Positions 25,414 to 34,235 of a stretch of DNA of 64,000 nucleotides are shown in pieces. The notes below the pieces were generated by a model. The model ran no database searches. It was not told where the DNA came from and saw only the letters and a list, made by a program, of their open reading frames with translations. Numbering within the stretch: the stretch's first letter is position 1; each line of letters starts with the position of its first letter. Location: positions 10,028 to 74,027 of the forward strand of contig CAYJPM010000001.1 in assembly GCA_964372145.1 (NCBI GenBank), given 5' to 3'. This DNA comes from CAKOSP01 sp964372145. GTDB lineage: Bacteria; Bacillota_I; Bacilli_A; RF39; UBA660. The translations under genes were made by a program, and so were the position numbers.

Positions 25414-25489
25414 TGGCTGCCTCGGATGGATTCGAACCATCGGAATGTCAGAGTCAAAGTCTGATGCCTTACCGCTTGGCTACGAGGCA
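25414..25489 (-). tRNA. tRNA-Gln (anticodon TTG)
   Basis: Cloverleaf with anticodon loop CTTTGAC, acceptor TGCCTCG/CGAGGCA with the U1-A72 pair typical of Gln tRNAs, discriminator G, CCA encoded. Confidence 0.97.
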
Positions 25490-25496
25490 ATAAATC

Positions 25497-25580
25497 TGGT
25501 GGAGAGACATGGATTTGAACCATGGAACCCTAAGGAACAGATTTACAGTCTGCCGCGTTTGGCCACTTCGCTACCTCTCC
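25497..25580 (-). tRNA. tRNA-Tyr (anticodon GTA)
   Basis: Long class II cloverleaf with an extended variable arm, anticodon loop CTGTAAA, acceptor GGAGAGG/TCTCTCC, CCA encoded. Confidence 0.97.
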
Positions 25581-25587
25581 AACAAAA

Positions 25588-25663
25588 TGGTGCCGACAGA
25601 GGGACTCGAACCCCCAACCTACTGATTACAAGTCAGTTGCGCTACCAATTACGCTATGTCGGC
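25588..25663 (-). tRNA. tRNA-Thr (anticodon TGT)
   Basis: Cloverleaf with anticodon loop CTTGTAA, perfect acceptor GCCGACA/TGTCGGC, CCA encoded. Confidence 0.97.
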
Positions 25664-25672
25664 AAATTAAAA

Positions 25673-25749
25673 TGGTGGGCGATACAGGACTCGAACCTGT
25701 GACCCCCTGCTTGTAAGGCAGGTGCTCTAACCAACTGAGCTAATCGCCC
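25673..25749 (-). tRNA. tRNA-Val (anticodon TAC)
   Basis: Cloverleaf with anticodon loop CTTACAA, perfect acceptor GGGCGAT/ATCGCCC, CCA encoded. First gene of the operon. Confidence 0.97.
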
Positions 25750-25781
25750 ATCTTTGAGATACATTTCTCAGGACACTTAAA

Positions 25782-25810
25782 ATTATACTATAATATATTA
25801 GTATTTGCAA
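25782..25810 (-). promoter_or_regulatory. promoter of the five-tRNA operon
   Basis: Minus-strand TTGCAA (25805-25810), 17-base spacer, TATAAT (25782-25787), starting transcription about 25-30 bases before tRNA-Val. Confidence 0.8.
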
Positions 25811-25877
25811 TAAAAATATACTAAAATTTGAAATTTTTGTAACATTTTAGCTTTTATCCCCTATTTTAAAGCAAAAA

Positions 25878-25893
25878 TGCTATTATATACCCC
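25878..25893 (+). promoter_or_regulatory. extended -10 placed directly at the helicase start codon (leaderless)
   Basis: TG-C-TATTAT (25878-25886) would start transcription about seven bases downstream, that is at or within a base or two of ATG 25894. No ribosome site lies upstream. Confidence 0.5.
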
Positions 25894-27228
25894 ATGAAAT
25901 TGAATGAAATACAAGAGAAAATAATAAATTCTAACGATAACTTATTAGTAATCGCTGGTGCTGGATGTGGTAAAACAAAATGCATTATCGAAAAAGTAAA
26001 TATTTTATTAAAATATATAAAACCAGAAGAAATATTAATAATATCATTTACTAATGAAACAGTTAATAATTTAAAAATAAAAATTAATAAAGATGTAAAT
26101 ATATTTACATTCCATAAATTATCTATAAATATATTAAAAAATAATAATTACGAGTATAAACTATGTAATGAAAATTTATTGAAATATATAATTGATGAAT
26201 ATTTTATATCTATTATAAATAATACAAATATAAAAAAATTAAAATTATACTATTTAAGATTTAATTACAAAAAATTACTATCATCAGAAAATATAAATAA
26301 CTTAAAAAATACAATATATACATTCATAAAAATTATGCAATGCAACAATTATGATATTAACTATTTATATGATTTGTACTATAATTCAAAAAACTATATA
26401 ATATATGAAATTATAATAAATATATATAAGTTATATAATTATGAAAAAAGTAGCCAACAATTATTAGATTTAGATGATTTAATAATTATTGCAAATAACA
26501 TATCTAAAAATATAAAATTTAATTATAAATATATCTTTATTGATGAATTTCAAGACACATCAGAAATAAGATTTAATTTAATATATAATATATTTAACAA
26601 TAGTAATTCTAAAATAAATTTTTTTGGTGATGATTATCAATCTATATACGCATTTTCTGGTTGTAAATTAGATATAATGCTAAATATACAAAATAAAATA
26701 ACAGATATTAAAACTATAATTATGAATGAAAATTATAGATCAGATAACTATTTAATTCAAAAAGCTAATAAGTTTATAATTAAAAACAAAAAACAAATAC
26801 CAAAAAAAATATATAGTAATATACATATAAATAACTCAATTAATTATATATATTATTCAAACATTTCTAATTCATTTAATAAATTAATTGATAAAATAAA
26901 ATATGAAACAAATGACATCATGATTCTTAGTAGATATAAACACGATTTTAAAGATATAACTACTAACTATAAATGTTTAACTATCCATGAATCTAAAGGC
27001 TTAGAAGCAGATTATATTATAATATTAAATTTAACTAATAGTAGATATGGTTTTCCTTCTAAAATCAAAGATAATAATATTCTAAAACCATTAAATACAT
27101 TAAATGAAAATATAAAATATCCTGAAGAAAGAAGATTATTTTATGTAGCAGTAACAAGATGTAAAAAAAAGGTATTTTTACTAATACCTTTTTCAAATAA
27201 ATCAAAATTTATAAAAGAATTTAATTAA
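25894..27228 (+). CDS. short UvrD/Rep-type superfamily I helicase
   Basis: A 444-aa protein with the main SF1A motifs: Walker A GAGCGKT (22-28), motif II FIDEFQDTSE, a motif III-like NFFGDDYQSIYAFSG, motif IV NYRSDNYLI, motif V TIHESKGLEADYIIILN and motif VI EERRLFYVAVTRCKKKV. UvrD/PcrA proteins are usually ~700 residues; the 1B and 2B insertions are much reduced, so this is a minimal version. Composition is extremely Asn/Ile/Lys-rich. It starts without a ribosome site, directly after an extended -10 promoter, so it may be translated leaderlessly. It ends overlapping the convergent typA stop by 4 bases. DNA repair or an accessory role; no partner gene visible. Confidence 0.85.
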   Translation: MKLNEIQEKIINSNDNLLVIAGAGCGKTKCIIEKVNILLKYIKPEEILIISFTNETVNNLKIKINKDVNIFTFHKLSINILKNNNYEYKLCNENLLKYIIDEYFISIINNTNIKKLKLYYLRFNYKKLLSSENINNLKNTIYTFIKIMQCNNYDINYLYDLYYNSKNYIIYEIIINIYKLYNYEKSSQQLLDLDDLIIIANNISKNIKFNYKYIFIDEFQDTSEIRFNLIYNIFNNSNSKINFFGDDYQSIYAFSGCKLDIMLNIQNKITDIKTIIMNENYRSDNYLIQKANKFIIKNKKQIPKKIYSNIHINNSINYIYYSNISNSFNKLIDKIKYETNDIMILSRYKHDFKDITTNYKCLTIHESKGLEADYIIILNLTNSRYGFPSKIKDNNILKPLNTLNENIKYPEERRLFYVAVTRCKKKVFLLIPFSNKSKFIKEFN

Positions 27229-29045
27229 TTATTCTTTTTATTTCTAGAATCAAATTTCTTTCTTTCATCTGTATTTAAAATTTTCTTTCTTAATCTTAAA
27301 TTATTTGGAGTAATTTCTAATAATTCATCACTATTTAAGAATTCTAAAGAAGCTTCTAAAGATAATATTTTAGGTCTTTTTAATACTACCGTTTTATCAG
27401 CACTAGCTGCTCTAGTATTTGTTAATTGTTTACCTTTAACTATATTTACTGCTAAATCATTATCTTTATTACATTCACCAATAATCATACCTTCATATAC
27501 ATCAGTTCCTGGTTCAATAAATAAAATACCTCTATCTTCTAAAGAGTTAGCAGCATAAGCAGTAGCTTTACCATTTTCCATAGATACAAGTACACCAAGT
27601 TTTCTTTCAGCAAGAATGCCAGTTACATGTTTTTTATATTCACTAAATGTATGATTTAAAATACCATAACCTTTAGTTACTGTCATAAATTCAGTATTAA
27701 ATCCAATTAACCCTCTTGAAGGTATTGAATAAATTAATCTGTTAATTTCACCTATCTTAGATACACTTATTAAATCACCACCACGAGTCCCTAAACTTTC
27801 AATAACAGAACCCATCGCATCATCAGCAACTTCTATTTGTACATCTTCAAATGGTTCACATTTAACACCATCTATTTCTTTTATAATAACTTCTGGTTTA
27901 GAAACTTGAAGTTCAAAACCTTCTCTTCTCATATTTTCAATTAATATTGATAAATGAAGTTCTCCTCTACCAGATACTATCCAAGAATCATTACCAGTTT
28001 TTTCAACCTTTAATGAAACATCTTTTTGAGTTTCTCTAGTTAATCTTTCTTCTATTTTAGATGCAGTAACTGTTTTACCATCTTTACCAACAAATGGACT
28101 ATTATTAGTCATAAATGTCATTTTTAAAGTTGGTTCATCAATTCTAAGTATAGGAAGAGCGCTTTCTTTTCCAACATTACATAATGTTTCACCAACAGAT
28201 ATATCCATTAAACCAGCAACTGCTACGATATCTCCAGCTTCTGCTTCATTAATTTCAATTCTTTTAAGACCAATAAAACCAAATAATTTTTGAATTCTAA
28301 AATCTTTTTTAGTTCCGTCTAATCTCATACAAGTAACCATTTCATTAACTTTAATCTTACCTGATTTAACTCTACCAATACCAATTCTACCAACAAAGTC
28401 ATTATAATCAAGTAAAGCAGGTTGAAATTGTAATATTCCATCCATATTTACATCTGGAGCTGGTATTTGATCTATTACCATATCAAATAAAGGATTATAA
28501 TCTTCATTTTGAGTATTTACATCTGGATCTAAACTACAAGTACCATTAATCGCAGATACATATGCTACTTTAAAATCAAGTTGATCATCAGTTGCATTTA
28601 AATCCATAAATAACTCTAATACTTCATCTACTACATGATTAACTCTAGCAGTTGGTTTATCTACTTTATTAATTACTACTATTGGTTTAATATTAGCTTC
28701 TAAAGCTTTTTTAAGTACAAATCTAGTTTGAGGCATAGGTCCTTCATAAGCATCTACAACTAATAATACACCATCAACCATGTTCATGATTCTTTCAACT
28801 TCTCCACCAAAATCAGCATGTCCTGGAGTATCTAAGATATTAATTCTATAGTCATTATAATTTAAAGCAGTTGTTTTTGCTAAAATTGTAATTCCTCTTT
28901 CTCTTTCTAAGTCATTTGAATCCATTGCTCTTTCACTTACAATTTCATTATCTCTAAAAGTATGACTTTTCTTAAGTAATTGATCCACTAGTGTTGTTTT
29001 TCCATGGTCTACATGGGCAATTATTGCTATGTTTCTTTTTTTCAT
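27225..29045 (-). CDS. typA: ribosome-associated GTPase TypA/BipA
   Basis: A 606-aa translational GTPase that binds the ribosome under stress and helps 50S assembly. All G motifs are present: AHVDHGKTT, RGIT, DTPGH, NKVD and an SAINGT motif; domains 2, 3 and the family-specific C-terminal domain follow, with ERERGITILAKTTAL at the switch. Length matches TypA. ATG 29045 has GAGGTAGG upstream. Single gene, with a strong terminator of the next gene upstream. Confidence 0.96.
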   Translation of the reverse strand: MKKRNIAIIAHVDHGKTTLVDQLLKKSHTFRDNEIVSERAMDSNDLERERGITILAKTTALNYNDYRINILDTPGHADFGGEVERIMNMVDGVLLVVDAYEGPMPQTRFVLKKALEANIKPIVVINKVDKPTARVNHVVDEVLELFMDLNATDDQLDFKVAYVSAINGTCSLDPDVNTQNEDYNPLFDMVIDQIPAPDVNMDGILQFQPALLDYNDFVGRIGIGRVKSGKIKVNEMVTCMRLDGTKKDFRIQKLFGFIGLKRIEINEAEAGDIVAVAGLMDISVGETLCNVGKESALPILRIDEPTLKMTFMTNNSPFVGKDGKTVTASKIEERLTRETQKDVSLKVEKTGNDSWIVSGRGELHLSILIENMRREGFELQVSKPEVIIKEIDGVKCEPFEDVQIEVADDAMGSVIESLGTRGGDLISVSKIGEINRLIYSIPSRGLIGFNTEFMTVTKGYGILNHTFSEYKKHVTGILAERKLGVLVSMENGKATAYAANSLEDRGILFIEPGTDVYEGMIIGECNKDNDLAVNIVKGKQLTNTRAASADKTVVLKRPKILSLEASLEFLNSDELLEITPNNLRLRKKILNTDERKKFDSRNKKNN

Positions 29046-29088
29046 ATTCCTACCTCTTTTTCACACATGAGTGATTATACCATAAAAA

Positions 29089-29113
29089 AAGGAAATAACC
29101 AAGTTATTTCCTT
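29089..29113 (-). terminator. terminator after the ClpX-like gene
   Basis: Perfect 11-bp stem AAGGAAATAAC / GTTATTTCCTT with loop CAA, followed on the minus strand by T7. Confidence 0.85.
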
Positions 29114-30572
29114 AATTTTGAGCACTTCTTACTTTACTTATTCCTAAAACATTTTTAGTTTCTACACTATAAACTAATTTTAACTTATTATCTTCTTCAG
29201 TTATATCATAAATACATATACTAGTTACATCATTATAACATTCCAATATATAGTATATTTCAGAGAATAAATTACTTACTATTCCATCTAAAGATCTAGC
29301 TCCTGTATTAAGTTCTAAAGCTTTTTCTGCTATTTTTTCACATATATTATAATCAATGTGTAAATCAACATTATTATCACCTGCTATAGCATAATACTTC
29401 ATTAAAGGACTAGTCTCAATATCAATTAATAAATTATATAAATCTTCTTTTACTAATTTTTTAAGCCCAATAACACTAGTTAACCTACCAATATATTCAG
29501 GTGAAAAACCAGCATCTAATAAATCTTGAGTAGATAAATCCAATCTGACTGGATCATACTTTTCTATTGAAATAGTATTAAATCCTAAAGATTGTTTGTT
29601 TTTTTCTTTAATTTTTTTGCTATATAAATTAGCTAAAGCTCCGATAGATACTGTAGTTAATAAATTAGTATTAAAATTCACTTTATTCTTACCAACAATA
29701 ATAGAATAACTACTACCCTCTAATATACAAAGAAGATCATTTATAACATCTTTATTAAATTCACTATCACTATGATTAGTTAACTTTTTATCGATTTCAT
29801 TAAATACAACAATTCCTTTTTGAGCTAACTCTACGTCACCACCTGCTGCATCAACTAATTTAACAAATATATTTTCTATATCAGCACCCTTATATCCCGC
29901 TACTGTATAACGCGTCATATCTTCTATTACAATAGGTATATTTAAATGTTTAGCAATGACTTTAAGTATATAAGTTTTACCTACACCTGATGGACCATGT
30001 ATAAATATATTTGCTTTATAATCATTTTTAACTCCATTATCTATGTTACCATATTTATAATTCATATATATGGCACTAATAATATCTTTAACAGCACCAT
30101 CTTGAAATTTAACACTTCTAAGTACATCTTTTACTAACGCATCTATTTTAGGTAATTTATTTTCATCTTCTGTACTAATTAAATTTACATACTCACTATA
30201 CATTTCATCAATATTACATTCAAGATCAATATCTTGTATCTCTTCAACAGTAACCTCACCTGTTTTAATATTCACATTATTATAAAAATCTTTGTAATAA
30301 TCAAACATTTTATGAACCACTAACATTTTTTCATATACTGGATATATTTTATTATCTCTAAAATCTATTACTTGATAATAATTAAAATTAACCTCGGGAT
30401 TTTCTAAATATTTGTCCAGTGAAATATAATTATCGTTACTACCAGATTCATAAAAAATATTATTATTGTCAATTTCACCAATTAATACTTTTTTTAATTT
30501 AAATGTGTAAATATCACCTTTGCCTAATATAAATTCATATAAATATGCAAATTTACTATCGTGTTTTATCAT
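29112..30572 (-). CDS. ClpX-like AAA+ ATPase without zinc-binding domain
   Basis: A 486-aa protein. Residues ~150-480 match the ClpX AAA+ module: Walker A GPSGVGKT (193-200), pore-type loop AGYKGADIENIF (GYVG in ClpX), Walker B-like VVFNEIDKK with Asn258 where ClpX has Asp, SPEYIGRL Arg finger (~363) and sensor 2 TGARSL (~423). SLGF (~329) occupies the place of the IGF loop that binds ClpP. The N-terminal ~150 residues replace the zinc-binding domain and match nothing I know. It is not the usual ClpX and no clpP is adjacent. Single gene. ATG 30572 follows GGAGGG. Confidence 0.75.
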   Translation of the reverse strand: MIKHDSKFAYLYEFILGKGDIYTFKLKKVLIGEIDNNNIFYESGSNDNYISLDKYLENPEVNFNYYQVIDFRDNKIYPVYEKMLVVHKMFDYYKDFYNNVNIKTGEVTVEEIQDIDLECNIDEMYSEYVNLISTEDENKLPKIDALVKDVLRSVKFQDGAVKDIISAIYMNYKYGNIDNGVKNDYKANIFIHGPSGVGKTYILKVIAKHLNIPIVIEDMTRYTVAGYKGADIENIFVKLVDAAGGDVELAQKGIVVFNEIDKKLTNHSDSEFNKDVINDLLCILEGSSYSIIVGKNKVNFNTNLLTTVSIGALANLYSKKIKEKNKQSLGFNTISIEKYDPVRLDLSTQDLLDAGFSPEYIGRLTSVIGLKKLVKEDLYNLLIDIETSPLMKYYAIAGDNNVDLHIDYNICEKIAEKALELNTGARSLDGIVSNLFSEIYYILECYNDVTSICIYDITEEDNKLKLVYSVETKNVLGISKVRSAQN

Positions 30573-30628
30573 AAACCCTCCATAATTGAGTTTATTATAA
30601 CTAAATATATATTTTATTACAAGAAAAA

Positions 30629-30648
30629 AACTTAAATATATTTAAGTT
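30629..30648 (-). terminator. palindromic terminator after the methyltransferase gene
   Basis: A perfect 20-base palindrome (10-bp stem without separate loop, AACTTAAATA half) followed on the minus strand by T-rich sequence. Confidence 0.6.
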
Positions 30649-30651
30649 CCT

Positions 30652-31512
30652 CTATTTTTCCCACTTAGTTGTTACACCACAAGGAAGTATTAAATTATTA
30701 TTAGTAATATTAAGACCTATTTCATCGGTACTAAATTTACCTTTATTCTTAATATTTAATTTTAATAAATTTTCAACTATAGTACCAGAGTAACCAGCAC
30801 TATAAGTGTTTACTAACATAAATAAAGCATCATCACTTAACAGTTTACTACAAAGTTCAATAAGTTCATTAATATTATTCTCAAATGTCCAAATCTCACC
30901 ATTAGCACCTTTTCCATAACTAGGAGGATCCATTACAATTCCATCGTACTTATTCCCTCTTCTTATTTCTCTTTTAACAAATTTTAAAACATCATCTGTA
31001 AGATATCGAATATTTTTATCTTCTAATTTATTTAAATAAACATTTTCTTTACACCATTCATTCATACCTTTAGATGAATCAACATGTACTACATCTGCTC
31101 CTGCATATAAAGCTGCTACAGTAGCACCACCTGTATAACCAAATAAATTAAGAACCTTAACACTTCTACCAGCATTACTTACTTTATCTATAATATAATC
31201 CCAATTAACAGCTTGTTCAGGAAATAAACCAGTATGCTTAAATCCCATTTGTTTTAAATTAAATTTTAAATTTTTATAACTAACTATCCATCTATCAGGA
31301 ACTCTTTTAAAATTTTCCCAAGATCCCCCACCTTTATTACTACGATTATATTTAGCATTTATAGTATCTTTGTATATTTTAGACAAATCTCCTTTATTCC
31401 ATATAATTTCAGGACTAGGTCTAAGTAAAATAATATTATTCCATCTTTCTAACTTTTCACCATTTGATGCATCTATTATTTCATAATCTTTCCAATCACT
31501 TGCTACTTTCAT
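30652..31512 (-). CDS. class I SAM-dependent methyltransferase (RlmI/RlmK-like)
   Basis: A 286-aa enzyme. The SAM-binding motif NLFGYTGGATVAAL and catalytic region VMDPPSYGKG are those of the rRNA large-subunit methyltransferase group (COG1092). The start DYEIIDASNGEKLERW is seen in clostridial homologues lacking the PUA domain. The true start is ATG 31512, with AAGGAGATATA before it; an in-frame ATG ten codons earlier has no ribosome site. The modified nucleotide is unknown. Confidence 0.85.
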   Translation of the reverse strand: MKVASDWKDYEIIDASNGEKLERWNNIILLRPSPEIIWNKGDLSKIYKDTINAKYNRSNKGGGSWENFKRVPDRWIVSYKNLKFNLKQMGFKHTGLFPEQAVNWDYIIDKVSNAGRSVKVLNLFGYTGGATVAALYAGADVVHVDSSKGMNEWCKENVYLNKLEDKNIRYLTDDVLKFVKREIRRGNKYDGIVMDPPSYGKGANGEIWTFENNINELIELCSKLLSDDALFMLVNTYSAGYSGTIVENLLKLNIKNKGKFSTDEIGLNITNNNLILPCGVTTKWEK

Positions 31513-31547
31513 ACTATATCTCCTTTTTTTATTATTATACATAAAAA

Positions 31548-31569
31548 AACTAACCTTTACAAGTTAGTT
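31548..31569 (-). terminator. terminator after murC and the possible 18-aa peptide
   Basis: Stem AACTAAC / GTTAGTT with an 8-base loop, T-run on the minus strand. The same core stem recurs after tRNA-Arg at 33021-33042. Confidence 0.65.
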
Positions 31570-31620
31570 AATATCTTTTATATAATTAAGTAATGCTTTT
31601 TTTAAATCAATCTTTTCCAT
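31564..31620 (-). CDS. possible 18-residue peptide downstream of murC
   Basis: A tiny minus-strand frame, MEKIDLKKALLNYIKDIN, begins 41 bases after the murC stop; a second ATG lies two codons upstream (31626). GAGAGTGA precedes it at a usable distance and a terminator overlaps its stop. The product would be one amphipathic helix. It may be an unexplained remnant or a real microprotein. Confidence 0.3.
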   Translation of the reverse strand: MEKIDLKKALLNYIKDIN

Positions 31621-31661
31621 AAACATCACTCTCAAAAATTGTATCATATTTACCACATTAA

Positions 31662-32981
31662 TTATACTAGAACTTTATCTAAAATATCCTTATAAGCATC
31701 AATTAGTTTGTCCACATAAGCACAGCTCATAAATACTACAACACTGTCTTTATAACTAGATAACTTATCAATAGTACTTACATCTATTAACTCTGCCTCA
31801 TCCACTTTATCCACTATTAAGCTTGAATTAACACCAGGATAATCTTCTTGTTTTTCTCTATTTGAATCTATTTCCGTTAAAAATGTTTTATCAGCAAGTT
31901 TAAACACTTCAATAAAATCATCTAAAAAATCAACAGTTCTAGAATATGTATTAGGTTTAAATACCGCTACTATTTTCTTATTAGGGTACTTTTGTTTAGC
32001 AGCCAACAAAGTAGCTTTAATCTCCGTTGGATGATGTGCATAATCATCTATAATAACAGCATCATCTACAAAAGTTTCAACAAATCTTCTAGCAGCATTC
32101 TTAAAAGTTAATAACTTATCAGAAATCACTTCATTAGATAAACCTAATCTTCTTAAAAGAATAATCGCACTAGTTGTATTAAGTACCATATGTTCTCCAT
32201 ATAAAGGAACATCATAATTACCTATAAATTCATTATCTTCATACAAATCAAAGTTAGAACCATTAGTATTAAGTTTCAAATTTTTAATAACAACATCATT
32301 ATCATTATTAAAACCATATAAAATTTTATTTGTTTTGAAATTCATCTTTTTAACTTCTAAATTATCTCCATAAGCAACTACTAATTCTTTAGTTTGATTA
32401 GCAAATGTTTCAAAAGTATTTCTAATATCATCTATATCTTTATAACATTCCATATGTTCTTCTTCAATATTAGTTATAATAGAATATTTAGGTTTATATA
32501 TACTAAAATGCTTATTAAATTCATCACTTTCCACAACAAAATATTTATTATCATTAGATGCTTTACCATCACCTGCTCCAATAAAATAATTACATCCAAT
32601 AGTACTTTCTAAAACATGTTTAACTATAGATGAAGTTGTAGTCTTACCATGAGTACCACTTACACCAATAGTATCAAACATATCTATTACTTCAGATATA
32701 ATTTCATTATATTTTTTTATTACTAAACCAGCTTCTTTAGCTCTAACAATCTCTGGGTGATTATCAGGTAAAGCTCTACTATGAGTAACAATTAAATCTT
32801 TATCCAGTTCTAAAGAATTATCATAATAAATAGAAATATTTCTATCAACTAAACCTTTCTCAGTAAATTTATAATCTTTTACATCATCATAACCACTTAC
32901 ATTATTACCTAAATCATTTAATATTTGAGCAAGAGTTGACATACCTGCTCCTTTTATACCTAAACAATAATATTTTTTCAT
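31662..32981 (-). CDS. murC: UDP-N-acetylmuramate--L-alanine ligase
   Basis: A 439-aa Mur ligase adding L-Ala to UDP-MurNAc in the cytoplasm. Motifs: N-terminal GIKGAGMSTLAQIL, ATP-binding GVSGTHGKTTTSS, NIEEEHMECY and DDYAHHPTEIKA. Length is standard. ATG 32981 has GAAGGTG upstream. It stands alone, away from the dcw cluster, as in Bacillus. Confidence 0.97.
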   Translation of the reverse strand: MKKYYCLGIKGAGMSTLAQILNDLGNNVSGYDDVKDYKFTEKGLVDRNISIYYDNSLELDKDLIVTHSRALPDNHPEIVRAKEAGLVIKKYNEIISEVIDMFDTIGVSGTHGKTTTSSIVKHVLESTIGCNYFIGAGDGKASNDNKYFVVESDEFNKHFSIYKPKYSIITNIEEEHMECYKDIDDIRNTFETFANQTKELVVAYGDNLEVKKMNFKTNKILYGFNNDNDVVIKNLKLNTNGSNFDLYEDNEFIGNYDVPLYGEHMVLNTTSAIILLRRLGLSNEVISDKLLTFKNAARRFVETFVDDAVIIDDYAHHPTEIKATLLAAKQKYPNKKIVAVFKPNTYSRTVDFLDDFIEVFKLADKTFLTEIDSNREKQEDYPGVNSSLIVDKVDEAELIDVSTIDKLSSYKDSVVVFMSCAYVDKLIDAYKDILDKVLV

Positions 32982-33020
32982 ATATACACCTTCTTCAATA
33001 AATATATTATAACATATAAA

Positions 33021-33042
33021 AACTAACTATTACCAGTTAGTT
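33021..33042 (-). terminator. terminator after tRNA-Arg(CCT)
   Basis: Stem AACTAACT / AGTTAGTT with a 6-base loop, twelve bases past the tRNA end. Confidence 0.7.
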
Positions 33043-33053
33043 ATATAATAATT

Positions 33054-33128
33054 TGGCGTTCCCAACTAGAATCGAACTAGTAACTAATTCTTAGGAGGAA
33101 CTTGTTATATCCATTTAACTATGGGAAC
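33054..33128 (-). tRNA. tRNA-Arg (anticodon CCT)
   Basis: Cloverleaf with anticodon loop CTCCTAA, perfect acceptor GTTCCCA/TGGGAAC, discriminator G, CCA encoded. It begins three bases after the HD gene stop, with no promoter of its own seen, so it is likely cut from the same transcript. Confidence 0.92.
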
Positions 33129-33131
33129 ACA

Positions 33132-33614
33132 CTACTTAACAAAAATAAAATTGAATAAAAAACAAGTGTATATTCCTGCTTTTAAAGGCATTTTATACCT
33201 TAAACATTCATATATAGCTACTATCTTATCAGATAATGTTACATTTAAACTAATCATATTAGTTGGTAACACTACACTAAAAGGAAACATATGAGCCACG
33301 ATTGCATTATATTGTTTATTATTTATTTTAAATATTTTTTTTGCATTCCTAGCGGCTACCTTAGGATGTTGAATTAAACTAACTTTATTAATCAATTCAT
33401 CATTTATATAAAAATCATGTAATAAAGCTGCCCTTGTAGTTTCAACTAATTGTTTAGATTTAAATTTCTTAGCTATCATATATGAAACTTTAGCTACATT
33501 TAAAGAATGTTCAAGTCTAGAAATACCATGATGATTTTCATCTTTCATCTTAATAAATTTATCATTTTTGATAATATCAGATATTATATTATTAAATTCT
33601 ATTTTTTTATTCAT
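33132..33614 (-). CDS. small HD-domain phosphohydrolase
   Basis: A 160-aa protein. Metal-ligand pattern of the HD superfamily is visible: GISRLEHSLNVAKVSY (first His) and ALLHDFY (HD pair), with a later IVAHMFP His. Members of this size hydrolyse nucleotides, e.g. YfbR/YedJ-like, or act on ppGpp, but the substrate is not determined. Ribosome site AGAGG before ATG 33614. The gene runs into tRNA-Arg. Confidence 0.8.
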   Translation of the reverse strand: MNKKIEFNNIISDIIKNDKFIKMKDENHHGISRLEHSLNVAKVSYMIAKKFKSKQLVETTRAALLHDFYINDELINKVSLIQHPKVAARNAKKIFKINNKQYNAIVAHMFPFSVVLPTNMISLNVTLSDKIVAIYECLRYKMPLKAGIYTCFLFNFIFVK

Positions 33615-33652
33615 TAATTTTTCTAACCTCTTTATTAAACATTATATCACTA

Positions 33653-34162
33653 TTATTTATTTTTACCACTATTTTCTTCTAATAACTTCAAAATTTTCTT
33701 TTGATTTTTCTGTAATTCTTCAACATGATCATATAAAGCTTCTAAAATTAGTTCACTTTTTAAATCAGTTTTATAATCATTATGATTTCTTCTTCTTTCT
33801 CTTTCAGTTTCTCTATTTTGACTCATCATAATAATCGGAGCTTGTAAAGCTGCTATACAAGATAATAATAAATTAAGCAATATAAAAGGAAAACTATCTA
33901 ACTCAATTACAAATACATTTATTAATATCCACGATATCAAAAATATAATAAAACAAATAATAAATGTCCAACTACCTGCTACTCTAGTCATTAAGTCGGC
34001 CATCTTTTGACCACATGTTTTATTTGCTTCATCTTCTTTATCAACATCTATTGCTATACCTTCATCTAATATCATATCTAAAAGAGCGTCATCATCAATT
34101 GTTTCTAAATCTTTATTAATTAGTATTTTTGCTATTTCTTTTTTTGTTTTCTTCTTTGCCAT
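33653..34162 (-). CDS. DUF1003 membrane protein
   Basis: A 169-aa protein. After a charged ~45-residue start, CGQKMADLMTRVAGSWTFIICF opens the DUF1003 domain, with two membrane helices, the LLLSCIAALQAPIIMMSQNR segment and a C-terminal charged coiled coil (EALYDHVEELQKNQKKILKLLEE). DUF1003 has no firm function. ATG 34162 follows GGAGAA. Confidence 0.88.
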   Translation of the reverse strand: MAKKKTKKEIAKILINKDLETIDDDALLDMILDEGIAIDVDKEDEANKTCGQKMADLMTRVAGSWTFIICFIIFLISWILINVFVIELDSFPFILLNLLLSCIAALQAPIIMMSQNRETERERRRNHNDYKTDLKSELILEALYDHVEELQKNQKKILKLLEENSGKNK

Positions 34163-34235
34163 AGTTATTCTCCAATTCTATTAATAGTATATCAAATTTT
34201 AATTTTTTTGGAAGTTAATTAGTTTATATTTTACA

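Noticed and set aside
25400..25702. Open frame of 100 codons on the plus strand across the tRNA cluster
   Set aside because: It runs antisense through Gln, Tyr, Thr and Val tRNA genes; the frame is a by-product of their sequences.
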